Source of the DNA: Dendrolimus kikuchii
Lineage: Eukaryota; Arthropoda; Insecta; Lepidoptera; Lasiocampidae
Direction: 5' to 3'
NCBI GenBank assembly: GCA_019925095.2
Contig: CM034398.1
Location: 13,965,001 to 14,029,000 of the forward strand
DNA: 64,000 nt
The notes beneath the pieces are model-generated. The model was not told the origin of the DNA, searched no databases, and saw only the letters and a list, made by a program, of their open reading frames with translations. This document shows, piece after piece, positions 1 through 10,823 of this stretch (the stretch's first letter is position 1; each line of letters begins with the position of its first letter). A program made the translations under genes and the position numbers.

Positions 1-1530
1 AAACCCAGAAAAATGGTAGCTCACATCGCGGTTCCTGATCTAGACACGGATTTACTCACGAGATTCAGCTCCTTAGACACACTTGTAGGCGTAACCGCAT
101 GTATTAAACGTTTTGCACACAATTGCTTGGTATCTTCTCACTCTCGCATCGTTGGTCCCATTACCGTAGACGAACGTAAGAAAGCGCTCTTACACTGGGT
201 ACGCTCAGTCCAACAAAATATGTTCGCTGAAGACATCCACCGACTGCAAACTAACAAATTATGTACAGTGCGAATACAACGCCTCTCGCCCTTTCTCAAG
301 GATGGTCTTCTTAGAGTAGGAGGGCGCTTGTCCAACTCAGCCCTTAGATATGACACACAACATCCCCTCATCTTACCCAGTTCAAGCCCCCTTGTGGACC
401 TAATTATAGATCATTTCCACACTATACACTGCCACCCGGGCGCAGATACACTACACGCACTACTCCGTCAACAATACTGGATTTTATCTGGAAGGCGAGT
501 CATTCGTCACCGTGTCTTTAAATGTGTACGCTGTTTTAGGCATCGAGCTCAGCCGAATCCCCCTTTTATGGCCGACCTACCGGCTGATCGAGTCAGCCCA
601 CAACCGGTGTTTAGTCAAGTGTCCACGGATTTTGCCGGACCATTCCTAATTAAATCAAGTACTCTACGCAATGCCAAACTTCTCAAAGGCTACTTTTGTG
701 TTTTCGTTTGTCTCGCCACCAAGGCAGTGCACTTAGAGGCTGTCTCGGAACTTTCTACGGACGCCTTTTTTGCGGCATTGCAAAGGTTCGTTAGTCGGCG
801 CGGAATCCCTACCCTAATTCGCTCTGATTGCGGTACAAACTATGTCGGCGCAAGAAATCAGCTCATAGAAGTACAAAACTTCTTAAAGGCCAATGATGAT
901 AGAATTACGCACAAGCTAGCCACACAGCAGATCACATGGTTGCTCAATCCGCCCTCAGCTCCTTCTTTTGGCGGTCTGCACGAGGCAGCCGTGAAATCTA
1001 CTAAGCAATTACTCTATCGCGTATTAGGTGAGCAGCATCTGACCTTTGAAGAATTTTCTACACTCTTAGCCCGTATTGAGGCCGTTCTCAACTCTCGACC
1101 ACTCTGCCCTCTGTCTTCAGACCCTACAGACTTCGAAGTCCTAACCGCTGGTCATTTCCTTATAGGTCGCCCACTTACCGCATTACCCGAACATTCCCAT
1201 GAATCCTCTCCTCCATCAACCCTACGACGTTTTCGCTTAGTGCAAGCGTTGGCTCAGCGATTTTGGACCTTGTGGTCGAAATCCTACCTGCACACTCTCC
1301 AATCCCGATCTAAATGGACTACGGAAACCAGTCGACCCAAGATTGGTGAGCTGGTACTCATAAAGGAGGATAATCTTCCCAGACTCCAGTGGAAGATGGG
1401 AAGAATAAAGAAGATTCTGCCCGGAAAGGATGACGTCGTCCGAGTCGTAGAACTCAGCACCAAGGATGGCAGCTTAACGAGACCAGTCACAAAGATTGCT
1501 CGTCTTCCCCTCGACGACAACAGCACTTAG
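1..1530 (+). CDS. BEL/Pao retrotransposon Pol, C-terminal part (integrase), 5' end outside window
   Basis: This is the integrase end of a BEL/Pao LTR-retrotransposon polyprotein, which inserts element cDNA into chromosomes. The frame is open from base 1, so the ATG at 13 is internal and the true start lies upstream of the window. Counting from that Met (505 residues): a zinc-binding H2C2 module with H134, H139, C171 and C174; a DDE core with D206 (in STDFAGPF), D272 (in RSDCGTNY) and E324 (in GLHEAAVKS); and from about residue 400 a C-terminal domain like the DUF5641 region that follows integrase in Pao elements, including GELVLIKEDN and PRLQWKMGRI. The 51 residues between the second D and the E exceed the retroviral 35 but suit BEL/Pao. 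There are no stops or frameshifts, so this part looks intact. Protease, RT and RNase H would lie upstream and cannot be judged. Confidence 0.93.
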   Translation, partial: KPRKMVAHIAVPDLDTDLLTRFSSLDTLVGVTACIKRFAHNCLVSSHSRIVGPITVDERKKALLHWVRSVQQNMFAEDIHRLQTNKLCTVRIQRLSPFLKDGLLRVGGRLSNSALRYDTQHPLILPSSSPLVDLIIDHFHTIHCHPGADTLHALLRQQYWILSGRRVIRHRVFKCVRCFRHRAQPNPPFMADLPADRVSPQPVFSQVSTDFAGPFLIKSSTLRNAKLLKGYFCVFVCLATKAVHLEAVSELSTDAFFAALQRFVSRRGIPTLIRSDCGTNYVGARNQLIEVQNFLKANDDRITHKLATQQITWLLNPPSAPSFGGLHEAAVKSTKQLLYRVLGEQHLTFEEFSTLLARIEAVLNSRPLCPLSSDPTDFEVLTAGHFLIGRPLTALPEHSHESSPPSTLRRFRLVQALAQRFWTLWSKSYLHTLQSRSKWTTETSRPKIGELVLIKEDNLPRLQWKMGRIKKILPGKDDVVRVVELSTKDGSLTRPVTKIARLPLDDNST

Positions 1531-1576
1531 TCAGCACTATAAATGGGAGCCGTCACCTTTTCCCCGGGCCCCAGGA

Positions 1577-1930
1577 TGTTCACGCCACCGCGTAACGAAC
1601 GATGATTCCCCGAAAAAGTAATTTACCCCGCACTTCCGCGTCTCAACGATCAGTCTGAATCGATCCGTCGTAAAAACATTCACGCATCGCGCGCGCATTT
1701 GAGATATCCACCCAATTGCAATACTAACCGGGTTCCAAGAGCTTGGTGATAAGTGGCAACGGTTACCCAGCTCATATTATTACGGGTGAGTCCATTTATC
1801 TCCATTCCCTCTTACCCTTGCACCCTTGAAATCTGGCAATCGGCCAGATCACAAATATTGCATTAAGCCCATGGCCAAGTCTGCGTTAAATTACCTATAT
1901 AATTATCCCACTTCACGATCACGGTAGATG
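1577..1930 (+). repeat. Candidate 3' LTR of the BEL/Pao element (3' limit unresolved)
   Basis: Forty-six bases after the Pol stop codon the sequence runs GGGCCCCAGGATGTTCACGC. A TGTT start after a short GC-rich block is the usual place for a BEL/Pao 3' LTR. The matching 5' LTR lies outside the window, so the right end cannot be set; the limit given is where the GC-richer block fades into AT-rich DNA. A TATAAA at 1539-1544 lies before the proposed LTR and is probably chance. Confidence 0.4.
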
Positions 1931-3005
1931 TGTTGAGGTTTTTTTTTATATTATAGGTTTCTTAGATATATTCTAATTATAAATTTTATCCATGAAGAAA
2001 AAAGATATCGTCGAGCGACTTGAAATTTGTGACCTAATTCCGCCGTTAGTAGATGGAACATTTTATCCCCGTTACTTGTAAGATGTGTTGCTCGAAGTTT
2101 CGGCACTTATAATTTATTCTTCTACTGAGAATTGATTTCGAAATGATCCGAAGTGCGCCAATTATTTATTTGGCAAAAAAATCATAACTGGATAATAATA
2201 AATTTATTTCCACGTCGATTCTATATTCGAACCTACTAAAATGAGCGAGCGAGTCTTAATTAAAAACATATTTTGCAGAACAATTGTTTTTCTTATTTTA
2301 ATGGAAATACAATGAAAGATGTTGCTTCAACATAAAATTATTGCCTTCTTAACATGTTAAAGTTCATTGAACTTTTTTATTTTTTTACAAAGTACTTAGT
2401 TTTATACGGAAAAGATAAAGTTTATTTTAAAATTTACGAGTTTTGGTGCTCTATAGATAACACAATACAACAGCAAAGAAATTTGTAAATACGAATAAGA
2501 AAAAATACGATTGTAACCCTGGGTATGGCTATTTTAATTTACAGTAAACATTTCCAATATTCAGAACAGTAGTTCTGAGTAGGGAGAACAAAAAAAAACG
2601 TCTTTAGGTAAACCTTAGGTTTTTTTTGGTTCTTCCTTCGACTATCATAGTGTCGAAACATTTGTTCTTTCTTTATTATTTTTAAGGATTATTTGGATAT
2701 TTCATTTTTTTAAAGAATACTCTGAAAGGATACTTTTAAAAAAGCTTATATCTGATACACTTAACAATATAATGACATAATAATTCAATATTATAATTGT
2801 ATGTTATAATATTGAAAAGTGGGCCCCGGATGACGAAGTTAAATTTAAAAGTTGAGTTCATGGGATGACTTATCAAATATAAGAATTCTATTAGAAGAGT
2901 TCTAAAACTTTTAAAGTTTATTTTTGAGTGACCAAATACTATGTTTTAAAACAATTATGCTTACATAATCCAGATAGGTACATCTAAAAAGGTTTTCGCA
3001 ATAGT
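1931..3005. other. AT-rich DNA, no gene seen
   Basis: No supported coding sequence. The only structure noted is a 13-bp-arm palindrome of TTCAATATTATAA type at about 2786-2817, which is common in AT-rich DNA. Confidence 0.6.
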
Positions 3006-3016
3006 TACACGATGTT

Positions 3017-3118
3017 GTCAAATGTCAAAGAAGCAAGTGAGGTGTGTAAGAATAAGCCTAAATGGCGCTCTGTTGTTCGTGCCTACCCCGCAAGGGAACT
3101 GGCGTGAAGTTATGTATG
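3017..3118 (+). mobile_element. RTE-like retrotransposon 3' end (family B copy 1)
   Basis: 5'-truncated 3' end of an RTE-like non-LTR retrotransposon. It holds the last codons of the RT C-terminus (VKEASEVCKNKPKWRSVVRAYPARELA type, stop TGA), then a short TATG tail. It is flanked by a perfect 11-bp TSD, TACACGATGTT, at 3006-3016 and 3119-3129. Near-identical copies lie at 10.0, 21.3, 26.8, 31.3, 32.7 and 47.4 kb. Confidence 0.85.
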
Positions 3119-3164
3119 TACACGATGTTACAAAAAGTAAAAGTGTCATGACTTAGTACCTACT

Positions 3165-3570
3165 TATTAGACCCATCATCCCCAAACATTTTCGTCTCGT
3201 GGACCTCTTACCAATCTTTAGAGTACTGTATTTATTGGGTAGTTCCTATCTTTAGAATATTGATTTTTTTCAGATTTATCAAATTTAAATCTATTTTAAT
3301 CGCTTCAAAAAAAGTAAGAAAGTTCTCGATTCGTCGTGTAAATATTTTTTTATGTATGTTCAGCCATAACTTTTTTGTTTCTGAACCGATTTCGATCATT
3401 CTTTTTAGGATTTTTATTATTCTATTTCTAGAAGGTTAAAATTTTCGATTAAATGGTCGACACCTATTTGCAGCTTTTGGACCCTCAGATCCTGCTTTTG
3501 CTGACGTGGATACCTTGAAGTTTGATATGAACCCCCAGGGGTTATTATGGACCACTTTAGGGACTTATTT
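3165..3570. mobile_element. Possible non-autonomous hAT-like repeat
   Basis: The left part reads CCCCAAACATTTTCGTCTCG then TGGACC; the right part has ACCCCCAGGGG and TGGACCACTTTAG. This layout (CCAAAC...GTGGACC with a GGGTCC-type far end) resembles non-autonomous hAT repeats of insects. I could not pair exact terminal repeats or a TSD. A segment near 3362-3400 (GCCATAACTTTTTTGTTTCT) recurs at about 5346. Confidence 0.25.
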
Positions 3571-4223
3571 ACTAGACGAATAGATTTCTTTTAAAATCTA
3601 AGTATAAACAGTGTATCGACTCATGATAAAATGTCTCCAAATTACCCCAAAAATTATGTTATCTGTCGTAATTATAATAAATTCACTTAGGCATAATTAG
3701 AAATAAATAACACGGTAATGCTTCTTTGTGCTCGATACGCATTTGACCGGTTGTACCCTAATAAAATAGAATAAAACAGTTATTAAGGCATTCTATAGAA
3801 CACGCATTGTGCATATTTGCACAGTTGCGCGAATTCCATTTGTAACCTAAACACTAAAGGTCTTATTTATATTGAGTTAGATTAAACGCTTCTTTAAGGT
3901 TCTTAATTTCTTCATTTTTTTATATCTACGCTTTTATAAGCAGTTGTCATGGTAAAAATCATAGATAAATCCTTGCTGTTGTGGAGTATTTAGAGCGTCC
4001 CCTAGATATCTGACAAAAAAGCCACCCTTTATACAATCGTCTGTCCTATCTTTTTGTCTAAGTATAATTTACTTACTACAATTAGAAAAATATTGATATA
4101 AATTATACAAATATACTTAATTTAAGTATTTTTCTACAATAAAGGGTAGGTAGATAGGGTAATAATGTAAGTATATGAATAAACTCCGCTAATATTATTT
4201 TATATACCGGTATACAGTAATTT
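3571..4223. other. AT-rich DNA, no gene seen
   Basis: No supported gene. A segment near 3863-3905 (TATTGAGTTAGA followed by a CTTTAA-GGTTCTTA block) resembles part of the hairpin at 9612-9702. Confidence 0.5.
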
Positions 4224-4520
4224 GTTTTTTATTGCATGAGTTCAGCAGACAGGCAGACGGCCCACCTGATGGGAAGTAGTTACCATCGCCTATAGAGATT
4301 TGCAACACCAAAATGTGCTGCTGCTCTCTAAAGGGAGACTGAACTTAGCCACTATTACCGGAACACAATGCAAGGTTGTTATGGCAGCGTACACTAGACC
4401 AGGCTGGTAGCCAACCAGAGAGATAAATACCCTACCGCCTGGATGTCGGTTTTTTCTCGCCTCTTACAATAGGCCACCCGGCCGCAGGAAATTGTATTCT
4501 TTCTTCATTCTTGCTTGGAT
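4224..4520 (-). repeat. Family-A retrotransposon-tail repeat
   Basis: Copy of a dispersed repeat of roughly 300 bp. Sense orientation is taken as the strand ending in GCAATAAAAAA. Shared blocks are a Y-rich GCCGGGCGGCCT segment, a TTGTGTTCCGG block, GGTGTTGCAAATGTCCATAG, and GGGCCGTCTGCCTGTCTGC just before the A-rich end. The AATAAA plus A-run suggests the 3' end of a non-LTR retrotransposon or a SINE-like derivative. Other copies lie at 15.5, 15.9, 46.5, 47.9 and 48.6 kb. Confidence 0.75.
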
Positions 4521-5486
4521 GAACGTTTAACGGATTTTAATGAAAATTTGATCAATTAAAACAAGATTTTTATCTTAAATTTTCGCGTATTTTCATTTAC
4601 ACAGCTTGCATTGATCAGAAGATATGTATTATTGTCGCAAACAAGCAAATTTGCTGCAACAATAGGATAAAATAAATAATACGTTTCGATCTAAAATTTA
4701 ATTTGCAATTACATTTAAGTTAAAAAAAATGCTTAAATATTATCTCGATATCTATCTACCATATCCAAATTTGTTCGGCCATTCTAGAGAGAATTTTTTT
4801 TAACTTTTATATTACTATGTCTAGATTTAACTTACCCTATAAACAACTTTTTAAATTAATAATCGTATTTAGTATCAGAACACAACACAAGAACGTGAAA
4901 CCAATCTAATAAAAAAACCCCGCAGAATTACAGTCGCGCGACGCCAGCATGCGCGTGCGTTCACCAACTGCTGTACAAACTACTATGGATACTACGTATA
5001 ACTGCTGTTTAAATGTATAACAATAGGCGTAAACTGCGCCGCCGTATTCGTAACATTATTGATCAATTGATCATTAGGGCTGTCACTCAAATATTACAGG
5101 GACTTTTCATGCCGCTTCATCTACCTACACTCAAGCCTCCTCCTTACCCCTTTAGACAGATATATTCTCAAGAATGTGAGCTAAAAAGCTTCTGTCCCAC
5201 TAATGATCGTTATTGTACGTACTAATCTATTGTCGATTTTGTATTGTATTGTTGGTATTTGTAAAAAGAACTGTGAACAACTTTCTTTATAATAACCAGT
5301 TTGCCGTTTTTAATAGGCTTCAGAAAAAGAGAAGGTTTTTTATGCCAAGCCATAACTTTTTTGTTTCTGAACCGATTTTGTTGATACTTTTTTTTCTTAT
5401 TGGCACATATTTTGAATTATATGTAGGTCTGTACATTACATAGTAGATCTGTCTTATAATTAGTGAATAAATAAATGTTTCTCTTA
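4521..5486. other. AT-rich DNA, no gene seen
   Basis: Short open frames at 5013-5225 and 5213-5443 show no recognisable motif and look like chance. The stretch 4910-5020 is more GC-rich (TCGCGCGACGCCAGCATGCG), without an assigned role. The segment at 5345-5400 shares GCCATAACTTTTTTGTTTCT with about 3362. Confidence 0.5.
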
Positions 5487-5690
5487 TGTACAAAATTTGC
5501 TACCAGCTGAGCTTTTTCCCCAGCACTATGATATGGTTTTTTTTTTAAAAGCATACCATCAAATTCCCTCAAGACTGCCAGCACATTGGTAGCACCTCCT
5601 TGTTGCGGATGTCCATAAACATTAATAACGAGTTTCTATCATGTGGACCAACCGTCTGTCTGTTGTACTCCAGCAATAAAAATGAAGACA
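5487..5690 (+). repeat. Family-A-like tail, divergent subfamily
   Basis: Ends in CTGTTGTACTCCAGCAATAA and shares the GGTAGCACCTC and GATGTCCATAA blocks with family A. Upstream it matches the copies near 8.0 and 59.7 kb (AGCACTATGATATGG-type start, then an A/T-rich run) rather than the GCCGGGCGG block. This suggests a related element with the same 3' end but a different body. Confidence 0.6.
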
Positions 5691-6416
5691 GAAATTTTCA
5701 CTGTTATCGGTGCATTACACATGCTTCCAATTTGAATCGAGTATTATTTTATTCTGTTTTTCAATTAAAAAGTATCATTTGTTTAACACTATTATAAAAA
5801 TTGCATAATTTACAAAATTTATTCATTCCCAAGATCCTCAGGAGAGAACAAATTAATATGCAAATATCTAAACAAGGTGAACTTAACATGGTTCATTGAC
5901 AAATGTTCTTTAAGTAGATGTGACTAATTCCAAAGAAGTCAGCAAAGCATTTACCATTATGATGTAGTATATATCTATAATTATATACCCCATATTTCTA
6001 AAATTATTGAGTGGCTTTTGTCCAAATTTATTTTAGAAGTATTTTAAGGTCTACGTGTTTTGTTCAGAATTTTCCATCCTCTATTTGAGATGTTAGAACA
6101 CTTTTTAAAATTTTGAAGGTGGATACCTCTCCACCTATTGACTTAAATAAAAGTAAAAAATAGACATTTTATGATTTTTGAAATAACTTTTTCATTCCTC
6201 CATAGCACATCTATGACCATCATCCCAAGGTTCCGATTTTTTCCCTACTACACTATCGAGCAGCACTATCGATAACTGTTATCAATTTGTCAATGACAGT
6301 TAGATTGCGGTCTGGGGCTTCTGGGGCCGGGGCCTCAGAAAGACACTCTCTAATAAGTTCAAGTTATTTTGTTTACAAATAATGTGTTGTATATATATAA
6401 TAATAATGTATGTCTG
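5691..6416. other. AT-rich DNA, no gene seen
   Basis: No supported gene or repeat. 6300-6350 holds a GC-rich patch (GGTCTGGGGCTTCTGGGGCC) of unknown origin. Confidence 0.5.
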
Positions 6417-6752
6417 TGATTGATGAACATGATTCAAAAATGTGTATTCTATATGATCCTAAACATATCAAGGGCTTCATAACAAATGGGCATATAGACT
6501 AAAGTGCAGTTTTACACAAGGGACAAAATTGTGAACAAAACAAAACTAGTTGATTATATAAGGCTCAAATTTGGAATACCCTTCTTTTTAGGTACACTTG
6601 CATACTGGTAAGACTTTCTAAATTGTAACATGCATAGTTTTTAGTAAACAACAAAAAAATGGCATTTTTGCATATACACCTACATGTTATGAAGCCCTCG
6701 ATATATGCATATAGAATACACATTTTTTCAGAATTTCATCAATACCAATGGG
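6417..6752. mobile_element. Foldback / MITE with long imperfect terminal inverted repeats
   Basis: The left arm at about 6417-6505 (ATGTGTATTCTATATG, GAGGGCTTCATAAC-type core) reappears reverse-complemented at 6660-6752 (TTATGAAGCCCTCGATA, GCATATAGAATACACAT). Arms are about 75-85 bp and imperfect, enclosing about 150 bp of non-coding DNA. This is the structure of a MITE or foldback element. No clear TSD was found. Confidence 0.7.
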
Positions 6753-6929
6753 ATGGTGTTGTTTAACTACACCAAATATGTACATTTAGATAAATATAAT
6801 CTATGTATGCATTGTAATTTATGTAAAACTTAAGTATAAAATAGTAAATTTTTCATTAAAGTTATTATTTTCCTTTGTATTTATGTATATATTAGTATAT
6901 TGTATCTATTGCATTCCTATACCCATTAA

Positions 6930-7072
6930 TATTGAGTTCCTGTGTATCCAGAGGTTGTTTGAAAGAAATCGCTCCCAGCGATAAGACCACCTCCTATTTG
7001 TATGTATCATTATGATTGTATGTATGAATTTATTTTATAACATTGTGTTCAATAAAGTATATTCTATTCTAC
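6930..7072 (+). mobile_element. CR1/Jockey-type non-LTR 3' tail
   Basis: 3' untranslated tail of a lepidopteran CR1/Jockey-type non-LTR element. It has GAAATCGCTCCCAGCGATAA followed by GACCACCTCC, then AATAAAG at 7051-7057. Related tails lie at 10.5, 26.3, 29.6, 31.6 and 39.1 kb. Confidence 0.7.
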
Positions 7073-7984
7073 CAACATTATAGTTTCTATAATAAATGCC
7101 TGTGATATGCATAGACACCAAGGGACATATGAACCAAGGGATTAAATTAATAACTGACTTTTAAACTGGGATTCTAAAACCACAAAATCGAAAGTCACAA
7201 AGTGTCAATAGTCTTATTTCCTAGCATTATTAATTATTACAGCAGCAAGTATAATTCAAGTGATTTGTTACAAAAAGGTTATAACTCTTGATTTTAAATA
7301 CTCATTTATTAAATATAAATTCTAATAGAGGCTATGAGAACTTCTGTTATTAATTTTTCCCAAGACTATTAAAAACTGCATGATGTTAGTGTATCAGGCT
7401 AAAGATTTTTAAATTAAATTACATTTATATGAAGTGTCCAGTTATTTATTACTTTTCCCACATTTTAACCTGATATTCCCATTCAGCCATTTTCAGTTTC
7501 CTGAGTTTTAAGGGTGCTATTATATTCTTGCATATAACTTCACCGTGACTTGATTAGCAGTCAAGTGTTCATACACTCAACTGACTTAATAAGGCAATTG
7601 ATAAGTAAATACAACTGCAAACAGTACTGCATTACCAATAAATAAAATTAAAGTTTCAGTTTGTGGTGTAAAATTAAAAGCTCAAATTTAAGTGAATATT
7701 ATTGGGTATATGCCTAACAATAAATCAGCCATTTCTAGAATTTCTGTCTATCAGCCTGTCTGAAAATATGTTTTGAATAGGCTGCAAAATGGTGCCATGG
7801 ATTCAAATAGGAATTTTATTTTAATTTTTGGTGCAAGTTTTATGGTAAGAAGACATTCCACAATATAGTAATATAGTTAAAATTGCAAATAACAAATCTA
7901 TAATATTTACTCAAAGATTTCAAATATATATGGAGTATCTACTCAATTTGAAATTTAATATGTACACACTAATATATAAATATG
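7073..7984. other. AT-rich DNA, no gene seen
   Basis: Nothing supportable on either strand. Confidence 0.6.
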
Positions 7985-8130
7985 GTTTTCCCACAGCACT
8001 ACAATATGAGGTTTTTTAAAAAGGGTGTCATAAAATTTCTTCGAGGCTGGTAGCGCGTTGCGTGACACCTCTGGTGCTGCAAACTGGTGGGCCATCTGCC
8101 TGTCTGTTGTACTCCGGCGATAAAAAAAAT
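7985..8130 (+). repeat. Family-A-like tail, divergent subfamily
   Basis: Starts CCCACAGCACTACAATATGA and ends CTGTTGTACTCCGGCGATAA plus an A-run. It contains GACACCTCTGGTGCTGCAAA and GGGCCATCTGCCTGTCTG. It is the closest relative of the copy at 5487-5690. Confidence 0.65.
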
Positions 8131-9000
8131 GAAAGTAACTGTTTATTTGCTTTTCATAAATAAACAGTTGATAGGATTTTATTCAGAATTAATTGATAGT
8201 GTATCATCGGGAAGGGCAAGCTAAGTATAGTTTCCAAATAATATTCAATGGCGAGAACGACACGCTCTTTAAAAATTTAGAACTTTTTAAATTTAATATA
8301 TAGCATTTTATGTGGGTAAGTAACTTTGGCTAGATCAGGTAGGTAAAGTTGTTTAAAAATTAGCAATAATTAATTATAATCCCTACAAAATAATATTTAA
8401 AAGAAACAATTATAAAGAGAGTGATTTCAGATTTTGATGTAGTTTTCAGCTGATATTTCTTTAAATAGATATCTCCCAGAGAGACAAATATACGAAATCT
8501 GTAAACTTTCTTAGAATTCGATAGATACTCACCAACGCGAAGATCAAATCACAAACGCTTATAAAATAGTTTATATTTATTATTTATGATATTAGAGTTT
8601 GCGTTTAACTTATATAATACATTTTTAATTCACAAATTATAGTCATTCAACAAAAACAAAATAAATTATTGAATAAAATATTCACAATTTTCAACAACAC
8701 ACACTACAAGTCAACGTCGACAGTAGACGTTAGAGAAAGCAAAAGGTCTATTGACATATTGTTAAAAATTGACAATTGACATCGACACAACAAAGCGACA
8801 TGACGTATCCATTTACTTTTTATACCATTTTATGGCCTGGTAAAAACACTGTTAAACAAAGAGTTATTTGAATTATTCAGCACTGCTCGATAAGAAAACC
8901 CAGCCTTGAATAGATTGTAAGATATTTGACCGACGCCAAACGACACAGCTATTGTGGTAGTTTAAAAGTCACATACATATTTAAATAGTTAAGTTTTTCT
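8131..9000. other. AT-rich DNA, no gene seen
   Basis: Nothing supportable. About 8710-8800 is slightly richer in CGAC-type words (TCAACGTCGACAGTAGACG) but has no recognised feature. Confidence 0.55.
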
Positions 9001-9004
9001 CTTG

Positions 9005-9250
9005 TCCGTGCTCCACCTGGGATAATGTTAGTGTTAGTGACTGTAGCTAAATGCTTGTATATAGCTTTAAAAATAACTATGATAATAATTAGCTACGTAG
9101 ATATATACACTTATTATGTTATCTGTCAATGTTTACCGTTATTAACAATTAATAACAATGTCGCATCACAAATAACGCGTTTAAATCCTTAGCTACATCT
9201 GCGCGACACAGTTATTAACACTTACATTATCCCAGATAAAGCACGGACAT
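9005..9250. mobile_element. MITE-1, full copy
   Basis: About 245-bp non-coding element with terminal inverted repeats of roughly 37 bp. The left end starts TGTCCGTGCTCCACCTGGGA; the right end is its imperfect reverse complement, CCCAGATAAAGCACGGACA. The interior holds TTATCTGTCAATGTTTA and TCGCATCACAAATAACGCG, which recur in copies at 12.1, 26.1, 28.6 and 63.3 kb. Superfamily not assigned; no clear TSD. Confidence 0.8.
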
Positions 9251-9300
9251 CACGAACACAAAATTCTAGCTAAATTTTAATATTCACATCTTATCTGTCT

Positions 9301-9507
9301 TCTTTTTATTTATAAAAATCGAATGCTGTTCGTTAGTCTGATTAAATCTCACAAACGGCTTCACCGATGTTGATGATATTTTGTATGTGTGTTTGTGAGG
9401 GTCCCGGGGTGGTTTAGATTCACAATTGGAACCGGTAAATAGCGTTGCAATCGCATTCTAGATTTGTATTTTTTTCAGGACAAACAACGTTTGTCGGGCC
9501 CCCTAGT
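9301..9507 (+). mobile_element. Helitron-like non-autonomous element (type C)
   Basis: Begins TTTATAAAAATCGAATGCTG, contains GAGGGTCCCGGGGTGG and ends GTTTGTCGGGCCCCCTAG with T next in the host. The same layout appears at 51.73-52.15 kb and, inverted, at 22.76 kb. A CTAG end followed by host T suits Helitron CTRR|T termini. The exact 5' end is uncertain. Confidence 0.6.
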
Positions 9508-9611
9508 TGATCATAAATTTGTACCATTGACTTTTAAATTCTTTATAAAATCTTCATTACGCTTCGATTGCTTAGAATGAAAAAAAAACTCACATACACA
9601 GATACCGACGA

Positions 9612-9702
9612 TCTTATTCATATTGAGTTAGAGTAAGTTTGTAGGCTCCTTTAAAGTTCTTAAAAAATCCTATAAACTTATTTTAACTAAATATGAATAA
9701 GA
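9612..9702. repeat. Imperfect hairpin with about 35-bp arms
   Basis: TCTTATTCATATTGAGTTAG and onward pairs with the downstream run ending TTTTAACTAAATATGAATAA GA. The two arms differ at only a few positions around a loop of about 15 bp. It could be a tiny palindromic MITE or a transcribed hairpin. A related half lies near 3863-3905. Confidence 0.65.
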
Positions 9703-9996
9703 CCGCGAGAGTTTAACGGCAGTCCTATACAGAAGTTGGTCAAGCAATAAGAATGTTTTTAATAGTGCCTGATGAAATAGTAGTAGCTCGGAGCGACTTT
9801 GATGCATGTATCAGGCTGCAATTTGTAACTACTATTAATATAGGCTCAATAATTATCATGGAAACATGTTTACGTACATTATACAATATTTAAGTAAAAA
9901 ACACAAGTAAATAATACGGAATGCTTTAGCTAATCAAACTCTGTAGCTATTCCAGTAAAGTTAATAAAGTATTTGATTTAAACAAAATTTAACAAC
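9703..9996. other. AT-rich DNA, no gene seen
   Basis: Nothing supportable. Confidence 0.5.
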
Positions 9997-10010
9997 GTAA
10001 AAACTGTAAC

Positions 10011-10158
10011 AGCCTTAAGAACAGACGAGCTTGCATGACAAGAGTTATGAATGTCAAAGAGACAAGTAAGGTGTGTAAGAATAAGCCTAAATGGCACTCT
10101 GTTGTTCGTGCCTACCCCGCAAGGGAACTGGCGTGAAGTTATGTATGTATGTATGTAT
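10011..10158 (+). mobile_element. RTE-like retrotransposon 3' end (family B copy 2)
   Basis: 5'-truncated copy starting in the codons for SLKNRRACMTRVMNVKE and ending at the RT stop TGA, followed by a (TATG)n tail. It is flanked by a perfect 14-bp TSD, GTAAAAACTGTAAC, at 9997-10010 and 10159-10172. Confidence 0.88.
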
Positions 10159-10172
10159 GTAAAAACTGTAAC

Positions 10173-10489
10173 TAATTGATATTATTAGTCATGATAATAA
10201 ATAGGGTAATTGACAATCAAATCAACTGAGATATTTTATTATCTTATAAAACTCTGTAGCCACCTAGATTTTGTACGAACGTTGCAAATTATGACGTAAT
10301 TAATTATAGTTTAAACAAAAATTCAAATTATTTCTATGATGATATTTTAGTTACATATGAAGATGAGATGGTATTTGTACGCCCAGTCTTTTATATGAGC
10401 ATTATTTCGGCATTTATTCTGACATGTATCAACTTCCCCTATTCCGATATCATTTTTAGGTAAACCTCAAAAAATGGATTAAATGTATG
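10173..10489. other. AT-rich DNA, no gene seen
   Basis: Nothing supportable. Confidence 0.5.
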
Positions 10490-10615
10490 AATGAAAACTC
10501 TTTATTGTTCACCATAACTTCAACCTAGACATTTAATATAAATACATTTCCATTAGAACAATGGGCGGCCTTATCGCTTATACCGATCTCTCCAGGCAAC
10601 TCGATGTCCAAGGAG
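10490..10615 (-). mobile_element. CR1/Jockey-type non-LTR 3' tail
   Basis: Read on the minus strand it carries CCTGGAGAGATCGGTATAAG, CGATAAGGCCGCCCATTG and then GAACAATAAAGAG. This matches the tail of the copy at 29.2-29.7 kb (CCGCCCATTGTTCTAATG), so both derive from one subfamily. Confidence 0.75.
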
Positions 10616-10823
10616 AAATTAGAAGAAAAAGTAAATAATATTTGGTGGTTTAACTAAATTAAAAGACTAATTCAATCGTAATAATGAAAAAAATAATAAT
10701 AACAATAAATAGATTATAATAGTATAAATTGTAGTGGTAATAAAATGTAGTTTAACACAAGAAATAATGAAACAGAAAAGTGACGTTCATACTAAGACTA
10801 AATAGTAATGTCAATAGTTACGC

